A program made the translations under genes and the position numbers. From Desulfovibrio sp. Huiquan2017 (lineage in GTDB: Bacteria > Desulfobacterota > Desulfovibrionia > Desulfovibrionales > Desulfovibrionaceae), in contig NZ_JAFMPN010000007.1 of assembly GCF_017351175.1 (NCBI RefSeq), positions 124,001-188,000 of the forward strand: a stretch of 64,000 nt of DNA. Direction: 5' to 3'. Below, one piece after another: positions 25,833-34,454 of this stretch; the stretch's first letter is position 1; each line of letters begins with the position of its first letter. The notes under the pieces were generated by a model that was not told the origin of the DNA, made no database searches, and saw nothing but the letters and a program-made list of their open reading frames with translations.

Positions 25833-27044
25833 CTACTTCTCGTCCACCTTCAGCAGGTGGTGCATCTTGTCGCGCTTGGTCCTGAGGTAGCGCTCGTTGA
25901 GCTCGCACGCGCCGACTTCGATGGGCACGCGCTCGACCACTTGCAGGCCGTAGCCCTCCAGGCCGATCATCTTCTTGGGGTTGTTGGTCATCAAGCGCAT
26001 CTTGGAAACGCCGAGCGCCACCAGGATCTGCGCGCCGGTGCCGTACTCGCGCATGTCCGGCGGGAAGCCGAGCTTGACGTTGGCCTCCACGGTGTCCAGC
26101 CCCTGATCCTGCAGGTGGTAGGCCCGGATCTTGTTGCCCAGGCCGATGCCGCGCCCTTCCTGGCGCATATATACCAGCACGCCCTTGCCCTCGTTGCGGA
26201 TCATGCACATGGCGTCCTGAAGCTGGGGGCCGCAGTCGCAGCGCAGGGAGCCGAACACGTCGCCGGTCAGGCACTCGGAGTGGACCCTGACCAGGGTAGG
26301 GTCATCGGGATGGATGTCGCCCATGTACAGGGCGATGTGGGTCTTGCCGTCGGCTTCGGAGTAAAACGCCGCGGACTCGAAATTGCCCCAGCGGGTGGGC
26401 AGGTGCGCTTCGCCCACCTTGGTTACGGACTTGCCGTCGAACTTCATGCGGTAGGCGATGAGGTCGGCCACGGAGCAGATCTTCAGCCCGTGCTTCTTTG
26501 CGTACTTCTCCAGGTCGGGCATGCGGGCCATTGTCCCGTCATCGTTCATGATCTCGCAGATCACCGCAGCGGGCTTGAAGCCGGCCAGCCGGGCGATGTC
26601 GCTGCCGCCCTCGGTCTGGCCCGCACGGACCAGCACGCCGCCGTCCTTGGCCCGCAGGGGGAAGACGTGGCCCGGGGTGACGATGGCTTCGGGACCGACC
26701 CCGTCGGCCACGGCGGCCAGCACGGTGGTGGCCCGATCCTTGGCCGAAATACCGGTGGTAACGCCCTCGCGCGCCTCGATGGACACCGTGAAGTTGGTGC
26801 CGAAGCCGGACTCGTTTTTCTTGGTCATCAGCTCCAGACCCAGGGCGTCGGCCATATCGTTGGACATGGGTAGGCAGATGAGCCCACGCCCGTAAGTGGC
26901 CATGAAATTAATGGCTTCGGGCGTAACCGCCTCGGCGGCGCAGACCAGATCGCCCTCGTTTTCGCGGTCCTCGTCATCCACCATGATGACCATTCGGCCC
27001 TGGCGGATATCCTCAATGGCTTCTTCGATCTTGCAAAGGGACAT
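25833..27044 (-). CDS. ribBA: Bifunctional DHBP synthase / GTP cyclohydrolase II
   Basis: The 403-residue enzyme supplies both precursors of riboflavin. The N-terminal RibB domain (1-200) has [12 protein letters not shown] and the H-rich loop TPGHVFPL. The C-terminal RibA domain (205-403) has the zinc cysteines in [17 protein letters not shown] and the [11 protein letters not shown] loop. ATG 27044 is chosen because GAGGTAAC precedes it; longer in-frame starts give non-family residues. It is the first gene of the inverted ribBA-ribH-nusB-leuS block. The 212 bp upstream of it (27045-27256) show a GC-rich hairpin but no FMN riboswitch. Confidence 0.95.
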   Translation of the reverse strand: MSLCKIEEAIEDIRQGRMVIMVDDEDRENEGDLVCAAEAVTPEAINFMATYGRGLICLPMSNDMADALGLELMTKKNESGFGTNFTVSIEAREGVTTGISAKDRATTVLAAVADGVGPEAIVTPGHVFPLRAKDGGVLVRAGQTEGGSDIARLAGFKPAAVICEIMNDDGTMARMPDLEKYAKKHGLKICSVADLIAYRMKFDGKSVTKVGEAHLPTRWGNFESAAFYSEADGKTHIALYMGDIHPDDPTLVRVHSECLTGDVFGSLRCDCGPQLQDAMCMIRNEGKGVLVYMRQEGRGIGLGNKIRAYHLQDQGLDTVEANVKLGFPPDMREYGTGAQILVALGVSKMRLMTNNPKKMIGLEGYGLQVVERVPIEVGACELNERYLRTKRDKMHHLLKVDEK

Positions 27045-27256
27045 GCTGTTACCTCGATGATGATTTACCCTGACGGGCGCGGAAAAACGCGCGCCCCTCG
27101 CCATCCGGCGGGGAACCAATGTACTTAACGTAAATGACTCCGAGGGGAAAGGGGAAAATTCAGCGCATAAAGCGTACGCATATCAGATAGTTATGAATAC
27201 GCCTTGCAGGCCGCCCTTCGAAGACCGCCGTTCCCAGCGGGCGGCGGCGCGCCCCG

Positions 27257-28030
27257 TCACACCAGGGTCAACTGGCGTTCGCGTCCGGCCACGCGCACGA
27301 GTACCTGATTGCGGCCGTTCCGCTTGGCCTCGTGCATGGCCTGGTCCGCGGCCAGGACCAGGGCGTCCCGCACGGTCCCCCGGCCCGGACGCACCGAGGC
27401 CAGGTCGGCCACGCCGCAGGATATGGTCACCTTGATCTCCGGCCCCTCCAGGCTGATATCGTTGACCTCCACGACCATGCGTAGCTTTTCGGCGGCCTGG
27501 GCGGCCTGGGCCGCGTCCGCTTCGGGCAGGATGATCATGAACTCCTCGCCGCCGTAACGCGCGGCCACATCCGAGGTGCGGATGTTGGCGGCCAGCAGCC
27601 GGGCCACCTCGGCCAGGGCCAGGTCGCCCAGCGGGTGGCCGAAGGTGTCGTTGACCCGCTTGAAGTGATCCAGATCGACCATGATCAGGGAAAGGTTGTT
27701 GCCGTACCGCTCGGCGCGGTCGATCTCTGCGTCCAGCCGGTCGAAGAACCGGCGGCGGTTGAGCAGACCGGTCAGGTCGTCGTGAGAGGTCAGGACGGCG
27801 ATCTCGTCGTAAACCCCATCGAGCAGGCGCAGGGACCTCGAAGCGCAAAACAGGGTGATGCCGAGGACCAGGATTGCGGCGGCGGGCGGAGCGGCCAGAG
27901 TCCAGGCGCGGGTCCGGAACAGGAAAACCGGGAGCAGGACGAGGACGACGGCGGCCGAGGACAGGCCGCATTGGAGCAGGAGAATCCGCCACGCCCGGTT
28001 GCGCAGGCGGGCCTTGCTGGTCTGGGGCAT
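27257..28030 (-). CDS. Membrane diguanylate cyclase (GGDEF)
   Basis: The product has 257 residues. Two transmembrane helices (about 14-40 and 46-66) precede a short linker and a GGDEF domain (about 85-250) with DDLTGLLNRRRF at its start and an intact active-site GGEEF. An RxxD inhibitory I-site is not clear before it. It would make cyclic di-GMP. ATG 28030 (MPQTSKARL) has GGAAG at the right distance; an alternative 13 residues upstream lacks one. The gene lies between the riboflavin block and a glycosyltransferase, on the same strand as both. Confidence 0.9.
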   Translation of the reverse strand: MPQTSKARLRNRAWRILLLQCGLSSAAVVLVLLPVFLFRTRAWTLAAPPAAAILVLGITLFCASRSLRLLDGVYDEIAVLTSHDDLTGLLNRRRFFDRLDAEIDRAERYGNNLSLIMVDLDHFKRVNDTFGHPLGDLALAEVARLLAANIRTSDVAARYGGEEFMIILPEADAAQAAQAAEKLRMVVEVNDISLEGPEIKVTISCGVADLASVRPGRGTVRDALVLAADQAMHEAKRNGRNQVLVRVAGRERQLTLV

Positions 28031-28164
28031 GCAGGGCTTCCTTTGTTCGCGAATATAGGTTGGCCGCATTGTACGCGGATCGCGAAAAAAGGAAAGAGGC
28101 GTGCGCCGCCCGGTCGGACCCGGGCGACGAACGGCCTTGGCCGCGATGCGAAAGGCGGCCCGGA

Positions 28165-28917
28165 TCAGGCCAGGGCCAGGCTCGGCATCCGCCGGACGGC
28201 GGGCCGGACCGGCGACGCGCCGCGCTCGACGGCAAGTCCATCCAGAAGGGCCGCTTGGCGCGAGGACAAGGCCGCGCGGTCCAGGCTGCGCCCGGCGTCA
28301 AAGATGCCGACCACCTCCTCGATGACGGTCACGCTGCGCGCCCGGCGGTGCCATTCGGCCATGTTCCGGTGGCAGGAATCCGGGGCGGTCCGGTATTGCC
28401 AGCCGCCGCAACGGTCCACGACCAGGCTGCGCGACAGGCACAGGCAAAGCAGGTCCAGATTGCCCGGCCGGACCAGGGGGCCGTCGTCGCAGACCGGCAG
28501 CCAGGGCTGCCCGAGGGTAAGCTGGGCGTCGATACGGCCGATGACCATCTCGGCGTCCAAGTGACGGAGGTAGCGGCTCAGGCTGCACGGCTTGAGCACA
28601 TTGTCGTCGTCCAAAAAAACGATTTTATCGCCGCCCGAGAGCTTGAGCAGGGTATCGCGCACCCCCCGTCCCCGGTTGTGGTCATTGGGCAGGCTGAAGG
28701 TCCGCACCGGGTAGGCGCAGTCCGGGGCCGCCCCCCGGGTGCCGTCGAAGCCGACGAGTATTTCCAGTTGATTGCTTTCCAGCCCGGCGAACCGGGCCGC
28801 CCTTTCCACGGATGCCACCGCGTTTTGCAGGGCGTTCGGCCGGTTTCCGGCCGTGGGCGTGATGATTGAAAACAGCATATCGCCGTCCATGGCCATAGCG
28901 TGGTCTCCCTCCCGCAT
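28165..28917 (-). CDS. Family 2-like glycosyltransferase
   Basis: The 250-residue protein begins, after a short lead (MREGDHAMAMDGDM), with FSIITPTAGNRPNALQNAVASVERA, which resembles the nucleotide-sugar-binding start of GT-A glycosyltransferases. IVFLDDDNVLKP supplies the DXD-type metal motif near 100. The remainder is shorter than full GT2 enzymes. The translation start may be ATG 28896 or 28878 instead. No sugar-pathway genes are adjacent, so donor and acceptor are unknown. Confidence 0.72.
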   Translation of the reverse strand: MREGDHAMAMDGDMLFSIITPTAGNRPNALQNAVASVERAARFAGLESNQLEILVGFDGTRGAAPDCAYPVRTFSLPNDHNRGRGVRDTLLKLSGGDKIVFLDDDNVLKPCSLSRYLRHLDAEMVIGRIDAQLTLGQPWLPVCDDGPLVRPGNLDLLCLCLSRSLVVDRCGGWQYRTAPDSCHRNMAEWHRRARSVTVIEEVVGIFDAGRSLDRAALSSRQAALLDGLAVERGASPVRPAVRRMPSLALA

Positions 28918-28954
28918 CCATGCGGGGTTGACGGGGCCTACATGCCCCTTGTGA

Positions 28955-29176
28955 TCAAATGCCGAAGGCCGGGGTGACCCGACGCTTCCCTTTATATATC
29001 GGTGGCCGGACCGTTTTGTTTAGGGCCGGCGGGTCAATTAATTTGCCGCGCCGCCTCATCGCGGCCCACGGATCAATTTTTATTTCAGCGTGATACGCAA
29101 GCGCCGCGCCCGACCGTGGCGAAACTCGCCGTCCGACGGCTGGACCTTTGCCCCGAATCCCTTTATCGTTCGACAT
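28955..29176 (-). CDS. Doubtful small ORF
   Basis: A 73-codon frame (MSNDKGIRGKGP...RRVTPAFGI) is open in the 280-bp gap between the glycosyltransferase and lptE, on the reverse strand. The product is basic, without recognisable motifs. There is no convincing ribosome-binding site, and the frame's base composition is uneven. It overlaps the likely promoter region of lptE. I list it because nothing else occupies this gap, but it may not be a gene. Confidence 0.22.
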   Translation of the reverse strand: MSNDKGIRGKGPAVGRRVSPRSGAALAYHAEIKIDPWAAMRRRGKLIDPPALNKTVRPPIYKGKRRVTPAFGI

Positions 29177-29198
29177 CACTGAACCCTTGGAGAACTTG

Positions 29199-29693
29199 AT
29201 GCCCCTGCTGCGATACACGTCGATCCTCCTGCTCCTCGCCCTGGCCGGTTGCGGCTATTCCTTCGGCGAAGGCGGCAATTCCGTGCTCAAACCCCAGTTC
29301 CGCACCCTGGCCGTGGGCGAAATCGAGAACCCGACCACCCTGTCCTGGCTCGAACCGCGCCTGCGCAAATTGCTGCGCGACGAACTGCACAACCGGGGGA
29401 CCATCACCTGGGTGGACGACACGGCCAAGGCCGACGCACTGATCACCATCATCATCGACCGCTACTATCGCCCCACCGCCGTGGCGGACAAGGATGACCG
29501 TACCCGGCTCTCCACGGCCATCTTCCGATTCGACGCGGTCATCCGCTCCACCACGGACGAATCCGAGCTCTGGAGATCGGGCGAAATTGAAGAAAGCTGG
29601 CCCTTCGACTACGGCAATGGCGAAAAAGCGGACATGGAGGTCACCCGGCGCGGCATCCAGCGGCTGGCTGACCGCATGACCCAGGATTACTAG
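29199..29693 (+). CDS. lptE: LPS-assembly lipoprotein LptE
   Basis: The 164-residue outer-membrane lipoprotein is the plug partner of LptD in lipopolysaccharide export. The signal peptide ends in a clear lipobox (LALAGC), followed by GYSFGEGGNSVLKPQFRTLAVGEIENPT, typical of LptE. The ATG at 29199 is chosen since it starts directly at the signal peptide and has TTGGAGAAC upstream. It is followed 13 bp later by holA. In other genomes leuS precedes lptE-holA; here ribBA faces it instead because the leuS block is inverted. Confidence 0.88.
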   Translation: MPLLRYTSILLLLALAGCGYSFGEGGNSVLKPQFRTLAVGEIENPTTLSWLEPRLRKLLRDELHNRGTITWVDDTAKADALITIIIDRYYRPTAVADKDDRTRLSTAIFRFDAVIRSTTDESELWRSGEIEESWPFDYGNGEKADMEVTRRGIQRLADRMTQDY

Positions 29694-29706
29694 CCCCGGA
29701 CGAATC

Positions 29707-30702
29707 ATGGCGAACCGGCCCCGATATCTCTTTCTCGTCTGCCCCGACCCTCAACTGATCAAGGGCGAGGTGGACCAGCGCCTCAAGCAGTCCGGCCAGG
29801 ACGGCTGGGAAACCAAGCCGTTCTGGGGCGATGACGACGATCCCCTGCCCCCGGGCTTCTGGACCGACCTGACCATCAAGTCGCTCTTTCCCCAGCCCAA
29901 GGCCCTGGTGGTCCGCCGCGCCCACGCCCTCAAGGCGGACCAGTGGGACAAGCTCGACGCCTCGGTTCGGGGCCTGAGCGCGGACATCTACCCGATCTTC
30001 TGCCTCGAAGGGGAATGGAAGGGCAAAAAGGCCCCGATACCGCCCGCCCTGTCCCGCCGCCAGCTCTACAAGAAGGCGCGTGAAGAAGGCTGGGTCTGGG
30101 AATCCGCCGGGCTCGACCAGCGTTCCCTGACCGACTTCGTCAAGGCCTGGGCCGCCAAGGCCGGACTGACCTTCGAACCGGGCGCGGGACAGGCCCTGAC
30201 CCAGGCCCTGCCCACGGACGCCGTGGCCGCCCGCCTGGAGCTGGACAAGATGGAGCTGGCCGCCGGAGACGACAAGGTCGTCCGCAAGGAGCACGTCGCT
30301 CTGGTGGCTCCCACCGGCGAGATGCCCTTCTTCGACCTCATGGACGCCCTGGGGCGGCCCGGGGCCGAGGCCTCGGTCTGGAAACGGGTCATCGACGACC
30401 ACGCCAAGTCCGCCAAGGACCAGATGCTCTTCAACCTCATCGGCTTCCTGGCCGGACAGGCCCGCATGTACTGGCTCCTGGCGCACGGCGGCAAGGCCGC
30501 GGGCAGCCCGTATATGCTCAAGAAGAAAGCCCCGGTGGCCCAACGCCTGGGCGCGCGCGGCATCGCCCGCATGATCGACCTGGCCATGGAGGCCGAGCTT
30601 TCCCTGAAGACCGGCGAACGCAAGTACGAGGAGGCCCTGGACATGCTCATGGCCGGGTTGATCGACCTCTTCCGGCCCAAACCCCAGACGCGCCGGTACT
30701 GA
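29707..30702 (+). CDS. holA: DNA polymerase III subunit delta
   Basis: The 331-residue protein is the clamp-loader subunit that opens the beta clamp. The N-terminal segment PRYLFLVCPDPQLIKGEVDQRL, the middle TDAVAARLELDKMELAAG and the C-terminal FDLMDALGRPG...LLAHGGK regions fit HolA, although the family is divergent. Its place directly after lptE, as in many proteobacteria, strengthens the call. It is followed by radC with only 1 bp between stop and start. Confidence 0.85.
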   Translation: MANRPRYLFLVCPDPQLIKGEVDQRLKQSGQDGWETKPFWGDDDDPLPPGFWTDLTIKSLFPQPKALVVRRAHALKADQWDKLDASVRGLSADIYPIFCLEGEWKGKKAPIPPALSRRQLYKKAREEGWVWESAGLDQRSLTDFVKAWAAKAGLTFEPGAGQALTQALPTDAVAARLELDKMELAAGDDKVVRKEHVALVAPTGEMPFFDLMDALGRPGAEASVWKRVIDDHAKSAKDQMLFNLIGFLAGQARMYWLLAHGGKAAGSPYMLKKKAPVAQRLGARGIARMIDLAMEAELSLKTGERKYEEALDMLMAGLIDLFRPKPQTRRY

Positions 30703-30703
30703 T

Positions 30704-31393
30704 ATGTCCGACACCCCCAGGGAAACGCCCCACTATATCGGCCACCGGCAACGCCTCAAGGACCGCCTCGCGGACAATCCGCGCGGCCTGGCCGACTATG
30801 AAATTCTCGAACTGCTCCTGGCTCTGACCCTGCCCCGCCGCGACACCAAGCCCATGGCCAAGGCGCTCATCGAGCGCTTCGGCTCCCTCAAGGAGTCGAT
30901 CCTGGCCGAGCCCGACCAACTCGACGGGATCAAGGGACTTGGCCCGGCCGTCCAGGCCCAATGGATGCTGCTCCAGGAACTCCACGCCCGCTTGGGCGAG
31001 GCGAATGCCCGGCGCGGCCAGACCGTCAGCGACCCCGACACCCTGGCCCGGGCGGCCATGGCCCGGCTCGGGCACAAGGACATCGAAGAATTCTGGGCGG
31101 TCTTCCTGGACACCAAGAACCGGGTCATCAGTTGGGAGCGGATGAGCAAGGGCACCACCAACGCCACCGCCATTTTCCCGCGCGAGATCGCGGCGGCCGC
31201 CCTGCGGCTGTCGGCCACCAACATCATCCTCGTCCACAACCACCCGGGGGGCGGCAGCGACCCGTCCGCCGAGGACATCCTGCTCACCGCCAAGGTGGCC
31301 GAGGCCTGCGCCAGCCTCGACATCGCCGTGCGCGACCACATCATCGTCACCGATCACGACTACTACAGCTTCAACGAATTCGGGAGGCTCTAG
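30704..31393 (+). CDS. radC: RadC family JAMM-domain protein
   Basis: The 229-residue protein has an N-terminal helix-hairpin-helix-like region (LAEPDQLDGIKGLGPAVQAQW) and a C-terminal JAMM metallo-domain with HNHPGGGSDPSAED. The JAMM residues are complete, so hydrolase activity is possible, but the historical link to DNA repair is weak. It is tightly packed between holA and the acylphosphatase gene, with no gap to the latter, in a probable lptE-holA-radC-acyP operon. Confidence 0.93.
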   Translation: MSDTPRETPHYIGHRQRLKDRLADNPRGLADYEILELLLALTLPRRDTKPMAKALIERFGSLKESILAEPDQLDGIKGLGPAVQAQWMLLQELHARLGEANARRGQTVSDPDTLARAAMARLGHKDIEEFWAVFLDTKNRVISWERMSKGTTNATAIFPREIAAAALRLSATNIILVHNHPGGGSDPSAEDILLTAKVAEACASLDIAVRDHIIVTDHDYYSFNEFGRL

Positions 31394-31666
31394 ATGCGGG
31401 AGCTGACGGCCGTGATCCAGGGAAAGGTCCAGGGCGTCTGGTTCCGAGGCTGGACCCGCGAGGTCGCCCGCGCCCTCGGCGTCACCGGTTGGGTGCGAAA
31501 CCTGCCCGACGGAGCCGTCGAAGTCCTGGCCCACGGCAGCGACGAACAGCTCGACCGGTTTGAGAAAAGCCTCCGGCAAGGCCCCCCGCTGGCCCGCGTC
31601 ACCGCCGTAAAGGTCCAACGCGCCATGGCCGACGCCCCGCTTTCGGATTTCAGCGTGCGCCGCTGA
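31394..31666 (+). CDS. acyP: Acylphosphatase
   Basis: The 90-residue protein cleaves acyl phosphates. It shows VQGKVQGVWFRGWTREVARALGVTGWVRNLPDGAVEV with the catalytic arginine (VWFRG) and asparagine (VRNLPDG). It starts directly after the radC stop codon and probably belongs to the same transcript. Downstream, the 190 bp up to lon contain the lon promoter region. Confidence 0.95.
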   Translation: MRELTAVIQGKVQGVWFRGWTREVARALGVTGWVRNLPDGAVEVLAHGSDEQLDRFEKSLRQGPPLARVTAVKVQRAMADAPLSDFSVRR

Positions 31667-31786
31667 CGCGGCGACGCCGACTCGGACCACCGCTCCCTCT
31701 CCCCGTTCCCGCTCCAGGCCGCAGCCCGGCCGTTGGCCTTCCAGTCCGGCAAGGACCAGCGGGATGAATTTACCATAATAATGGAC

Positions 31787-31814
31787 TTGCCAACTCGGTT
31801 TGACGACATATGTA
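31787..31814 (+). promoter_or_regulatory. Possible promoter of lon
   Basis: TTGCCA, 16 bp, TATGTA, about 40 bp before the translation start. It is a moderate sigma-70 match; no heat-shock (sigma-32 or CIRCE) element was recognised. Confidence 0.35.
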
Positions 31815-31856
31815 GGGTAACACCATCTGTTTGCACATGAATCAGAGGATATCCAT

Positions 31857-34373
31857 TTGAGCCAAAAAAAGAAGAAATCCCCCATCCGTCCCTCGCACAT
31901 CAAACGCAAAAAGGCGGACGTGGACATTGATAAGACCCCGAAATCCGACGCGCCCGGCAAGGACGAGGAAGACATCCCCGAAATCATCGAGGCGTTGACC
32001 ACCGGCCCCGGGGCCACGTTGTTCGGAGACGGCGACGACTTGACCGGACACAATCCCGCGGACATTCCGCAGGTCCTGCCGGTGCTGGCCGTACGCGACA
32101 TCGTGGTCTTCAACTACATGATCCTGCCGCTCTTCGTGGGCCGCGAAAAATCGGTCCGGGCCGTGGACGCGGCCCTGGCCGGGGACCGCTACATCCTTAT
32201 CCTGACCCAGAAGGACGAGGACGTGGAGGATCCGACCCCCGACGACCTGTACATGACCGGCACGGTGGGCATGATCATGCGCATGCTGAAGATGCCCGAC
32301 GGACGCCTCAAGGTCCTGGTCCAGGGACTGGCCCGCGCCAAGGTCAAACGGTTCTCGTCCAACGACCCGTACCACATCGCCGAGCTGAGCCCGATCATCG
32401 AGCCCGAGGCGGGCACACTCTCCTCCGAGCAGGAGGCGCTGGTGCGCTCCTCGCGCGAACAGTCCGAGCGCATCCTGACCCTGCGCGGCATTTCCAGCGC
32501 GGACATCATGTCCGTGCTGAACAGCGTGTCCGATCCGGGCAGGCTGGCCGACCTGATCGCCTCCAACCTGCGTATGAAGGTGGAGGCGGCCCAGAAAATC
32601 CTGGAGTGCGTGGAGCCTTTCCGGCGGCTGGAGCTGGTCAATGAGCAATTGCTCAAGGAGGTCGAGGTGGCCTCCATGCAGAACAAGATCCAGACCATGG
32701 CCAAGGAAGGCATGGACAAAGCCCAGCGCGACTTCTACCTGCGCGAGCAGATCAAGGCCATCAAGCGCGAACTCGGCGACGACGCCGACGAGTCCGAGGA
32801 AATGGAGGAGCTGCGCAAGGGACTGGCCGCGTCCGGCATGCCCAAGGAGGTCATGAAAGAGGCCTTCAAGCAGCTCAAGCGGCTGGAAACCATGCACGCC
32901 GAGTCCTCGGAGGCCACGGTCATCCGCACCTATCTCGACTGGATGATCGACCTGCCGTGGAAGAAGCTCTCCCGCGACCGGCTGGACATCAAGAAAGCCG
33001 AGGAAATTCTCAATACCGACCACTACGACCTGGAAAAGGTCAAGGAGCGCATCCTCGAATACCTGAGCGTGCGCAAGCTCAACCCCAAAATGAAGGGCCC
33101 GATCCTCTGCTTCGTGGGGCCTCCGGGCGTGGGCAAGACCTCGCTCGGGCGGTCCATAGCCCGCTCGCTGGGGCGCAAGTTCCACCGCATGTCGCTCGGC
33201 GGCATGCGCGACGAGGCCGAGATACGCGGCCACCGGCGGACCTACATCGGGGCCATGCCGGGCCGCATCATCCAGGCCATCAAGCAGTGCGGTACGCGCA
33301 ACCCGGTGATCATGCTCGACGAGATCGACAAGCTCGGCTCGGATTTCCGGGGCGATCCTTCCTCGGCCCTGCTCGAAGTGCTCGACCCCGAACAGAACTT
33401 CTCGTTCACGGACCATTACCTGAACGTGCCCTTCGACCTGTCCAAGGTCATGTTCGTGTGCACGGCCAACATGCTCGACTCCATCCCCGGCCCGCTCATG
33501 GACCGCATGGAGGTCATCCGCATCCCCGGCTACACCGAGCAGGAAAAGACCGTCATCACCCGGCGCTACATCATCCCGCGCCAGATCGGGGAGAACGGCC
33601 TGAATGAAGGCGAGCTGGTCATTTCCGACAAGCTGGCTGCCAAGGTCATCCGCGAGTACACCCGCGAGGCGGGCCTGCGCAACGTGGAGCGCGAGATCGG
33701 CACCCTGTGCCGCAAGATGGCCCGCAAGAAGGCCGAGGGCGAAAAGGGGCCGTTCAAGATCACGGTGAACAACCTGTACAAGCTCCTCGGGCCGCCGCGC
33801 TTCCTGGACGACGAGAAGGAGCCGACCCTGCCCCCGGGCGTGGCGGTCGGCCTTGCCTGGACCCCGGTGGGCGGCGAAATCCTGCATATCGAGGTGACGA
33901 CCATGCCGGGTAAGGGCAAGCTGATCCTGACCGGCAAGCTCGGCGATGTCATGAAGGAGTCGGCCCAGGCCGCCCTCTCCATCGCGCGCGCCCGGGCGGA
34001 CCACTACGGCATCGACCCGAACTTCGCCGACAAGCTGGACATCCACGTGCACGTTCCGGCAGGGGCCACCCCCAAGGACGGTCCGTCGGCGGGCGTCACG
34101 CTGGTCACCGCGCTCATCTCCGCCCTGACCGACACCCCGATCTCGCCGGACCTGGCCATGACCGGCGAGATATCCCTGCGCGGCCGCGTCCTGCCCGTGG
34201 GAGGTATCAAGGAAAAAATCCTGGCCGCCGTGTCGCGCGGCATGAAGAAGGTGCTCATCCCGGCCCAGAACAAAAAGGACCTGGCCGAAATCCCGGACGA
34301 ACTGCGCAAACGCATCACCATCAAGACCATCGAAAAGGTGGACGAGGTCTGGCCCCTGGCCAGGGCCAAGTAG
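31857..34373 (+). CDS. lon: ATP-dependent protease Lon
   Basis: The 838-residue cytoplasmic protease has three parts. An N-terminal LON substrate domain (about 75-290; LPVLAVRDIVVFNYMILPLFVG) is preceded by a Lys-rich extension (residues 1-60) that most Lon proteins lack. An AAA+ module has Walker A GPPGVGKTS near 420. The C-terminal Ser-Lys peptidase has S744 (KDGPSAG) and K785 (GGIKEK). Translation begins at TTG, after AGAGGAT. It degrades misfolded and regulatory proteins. A strong terminator follows at 34396-34431. Confidence 0.97.
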   Translation: MSQKKKKSPIRPSHIKRKKADVDIDKTPKSDAPGKDEEDIPEIIEALTTGPGATLFGDGDDLTGHNPADIPQVLPVLAVRDIVVFNYMILPLFVGREKSVRAVDAALAGDRYILILTQKDEDVEDPTPDDLYMTGTVGMIMRMLKMPDGRLKVLVQGLARAKVKRFSSNDPYHIAELSPIIEPEAGTLSSEQEALVRSSREQSERILTLRGISSADIMSVLNSVSDPGRLADLIASNLRMKVEAAQKILECVEPFRRLELVNEQLLKEVEVASMQNKIQTMAKEGMDKAQRDFYLREQIKAIKRELGDDADESEEMEELRKGLAASGMPKEVMKEAFKQLKRLETMHAESSEATVIRTYLDWMIDLPWKKLSRDRLDIKKAEEILNTDHYDLEKVKERILEYLSVRKLNPKMKGPILCFVGPPGVGKTSLGRSIARSLGRKFHRMSLGGMRDEAEIRGHRRTYIGAMPGRIIQAIKQCGTRNPVIMLDEIDKLGSDFRGDPSSALLEVLDPEQNFSFTDHYLNVPFDLSKVMFVCTANMLDSIPGPLMDRMEVIRIPGYTEQEKTVITRRYIIPRQIGENGLNEGELVISDKLAAKVIREYTREAGLRNVEREIGTLCRKMARKKAEGEKGPFKITVNNLYKLLGPPRFLDDEKEPTLPPGVAVGLAWTPVGGEILHIEVTTMPGKGKLILTGKLGDVMKESAQAALSIARARADHYGIDPNFADKLDIHVHVPAGATPKDGPSAGVTLVTALISALTDTPISPDLAMTGEISLRGRVLPVGGIKEKILAAVSRGMKKVLIPAQNKKDLAEIPDELRKRITIKTIEKVDEVWPLARAK

Positions 34374-34395
34374 CCCCCCTCTCTCCGCAACGAAA

Positions 34396-34431
34396 AGGGC
34401 CCGGACCGTTATGGTCCGGGCCCTGTTTTTT
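34396..34431 (+). terminator. Terminator of lon
   Basis: AGGGCCCGGACC, loop GTTAT, GGTCCGGGCCCT and a T-run, 23 bp after the lon stop codon. It separates lon from the convergent hydrolase gene. Confidence 0.92.
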
Positions 34432-34454
34432 CCGGGCGTCGGGACGGCTGCCGC

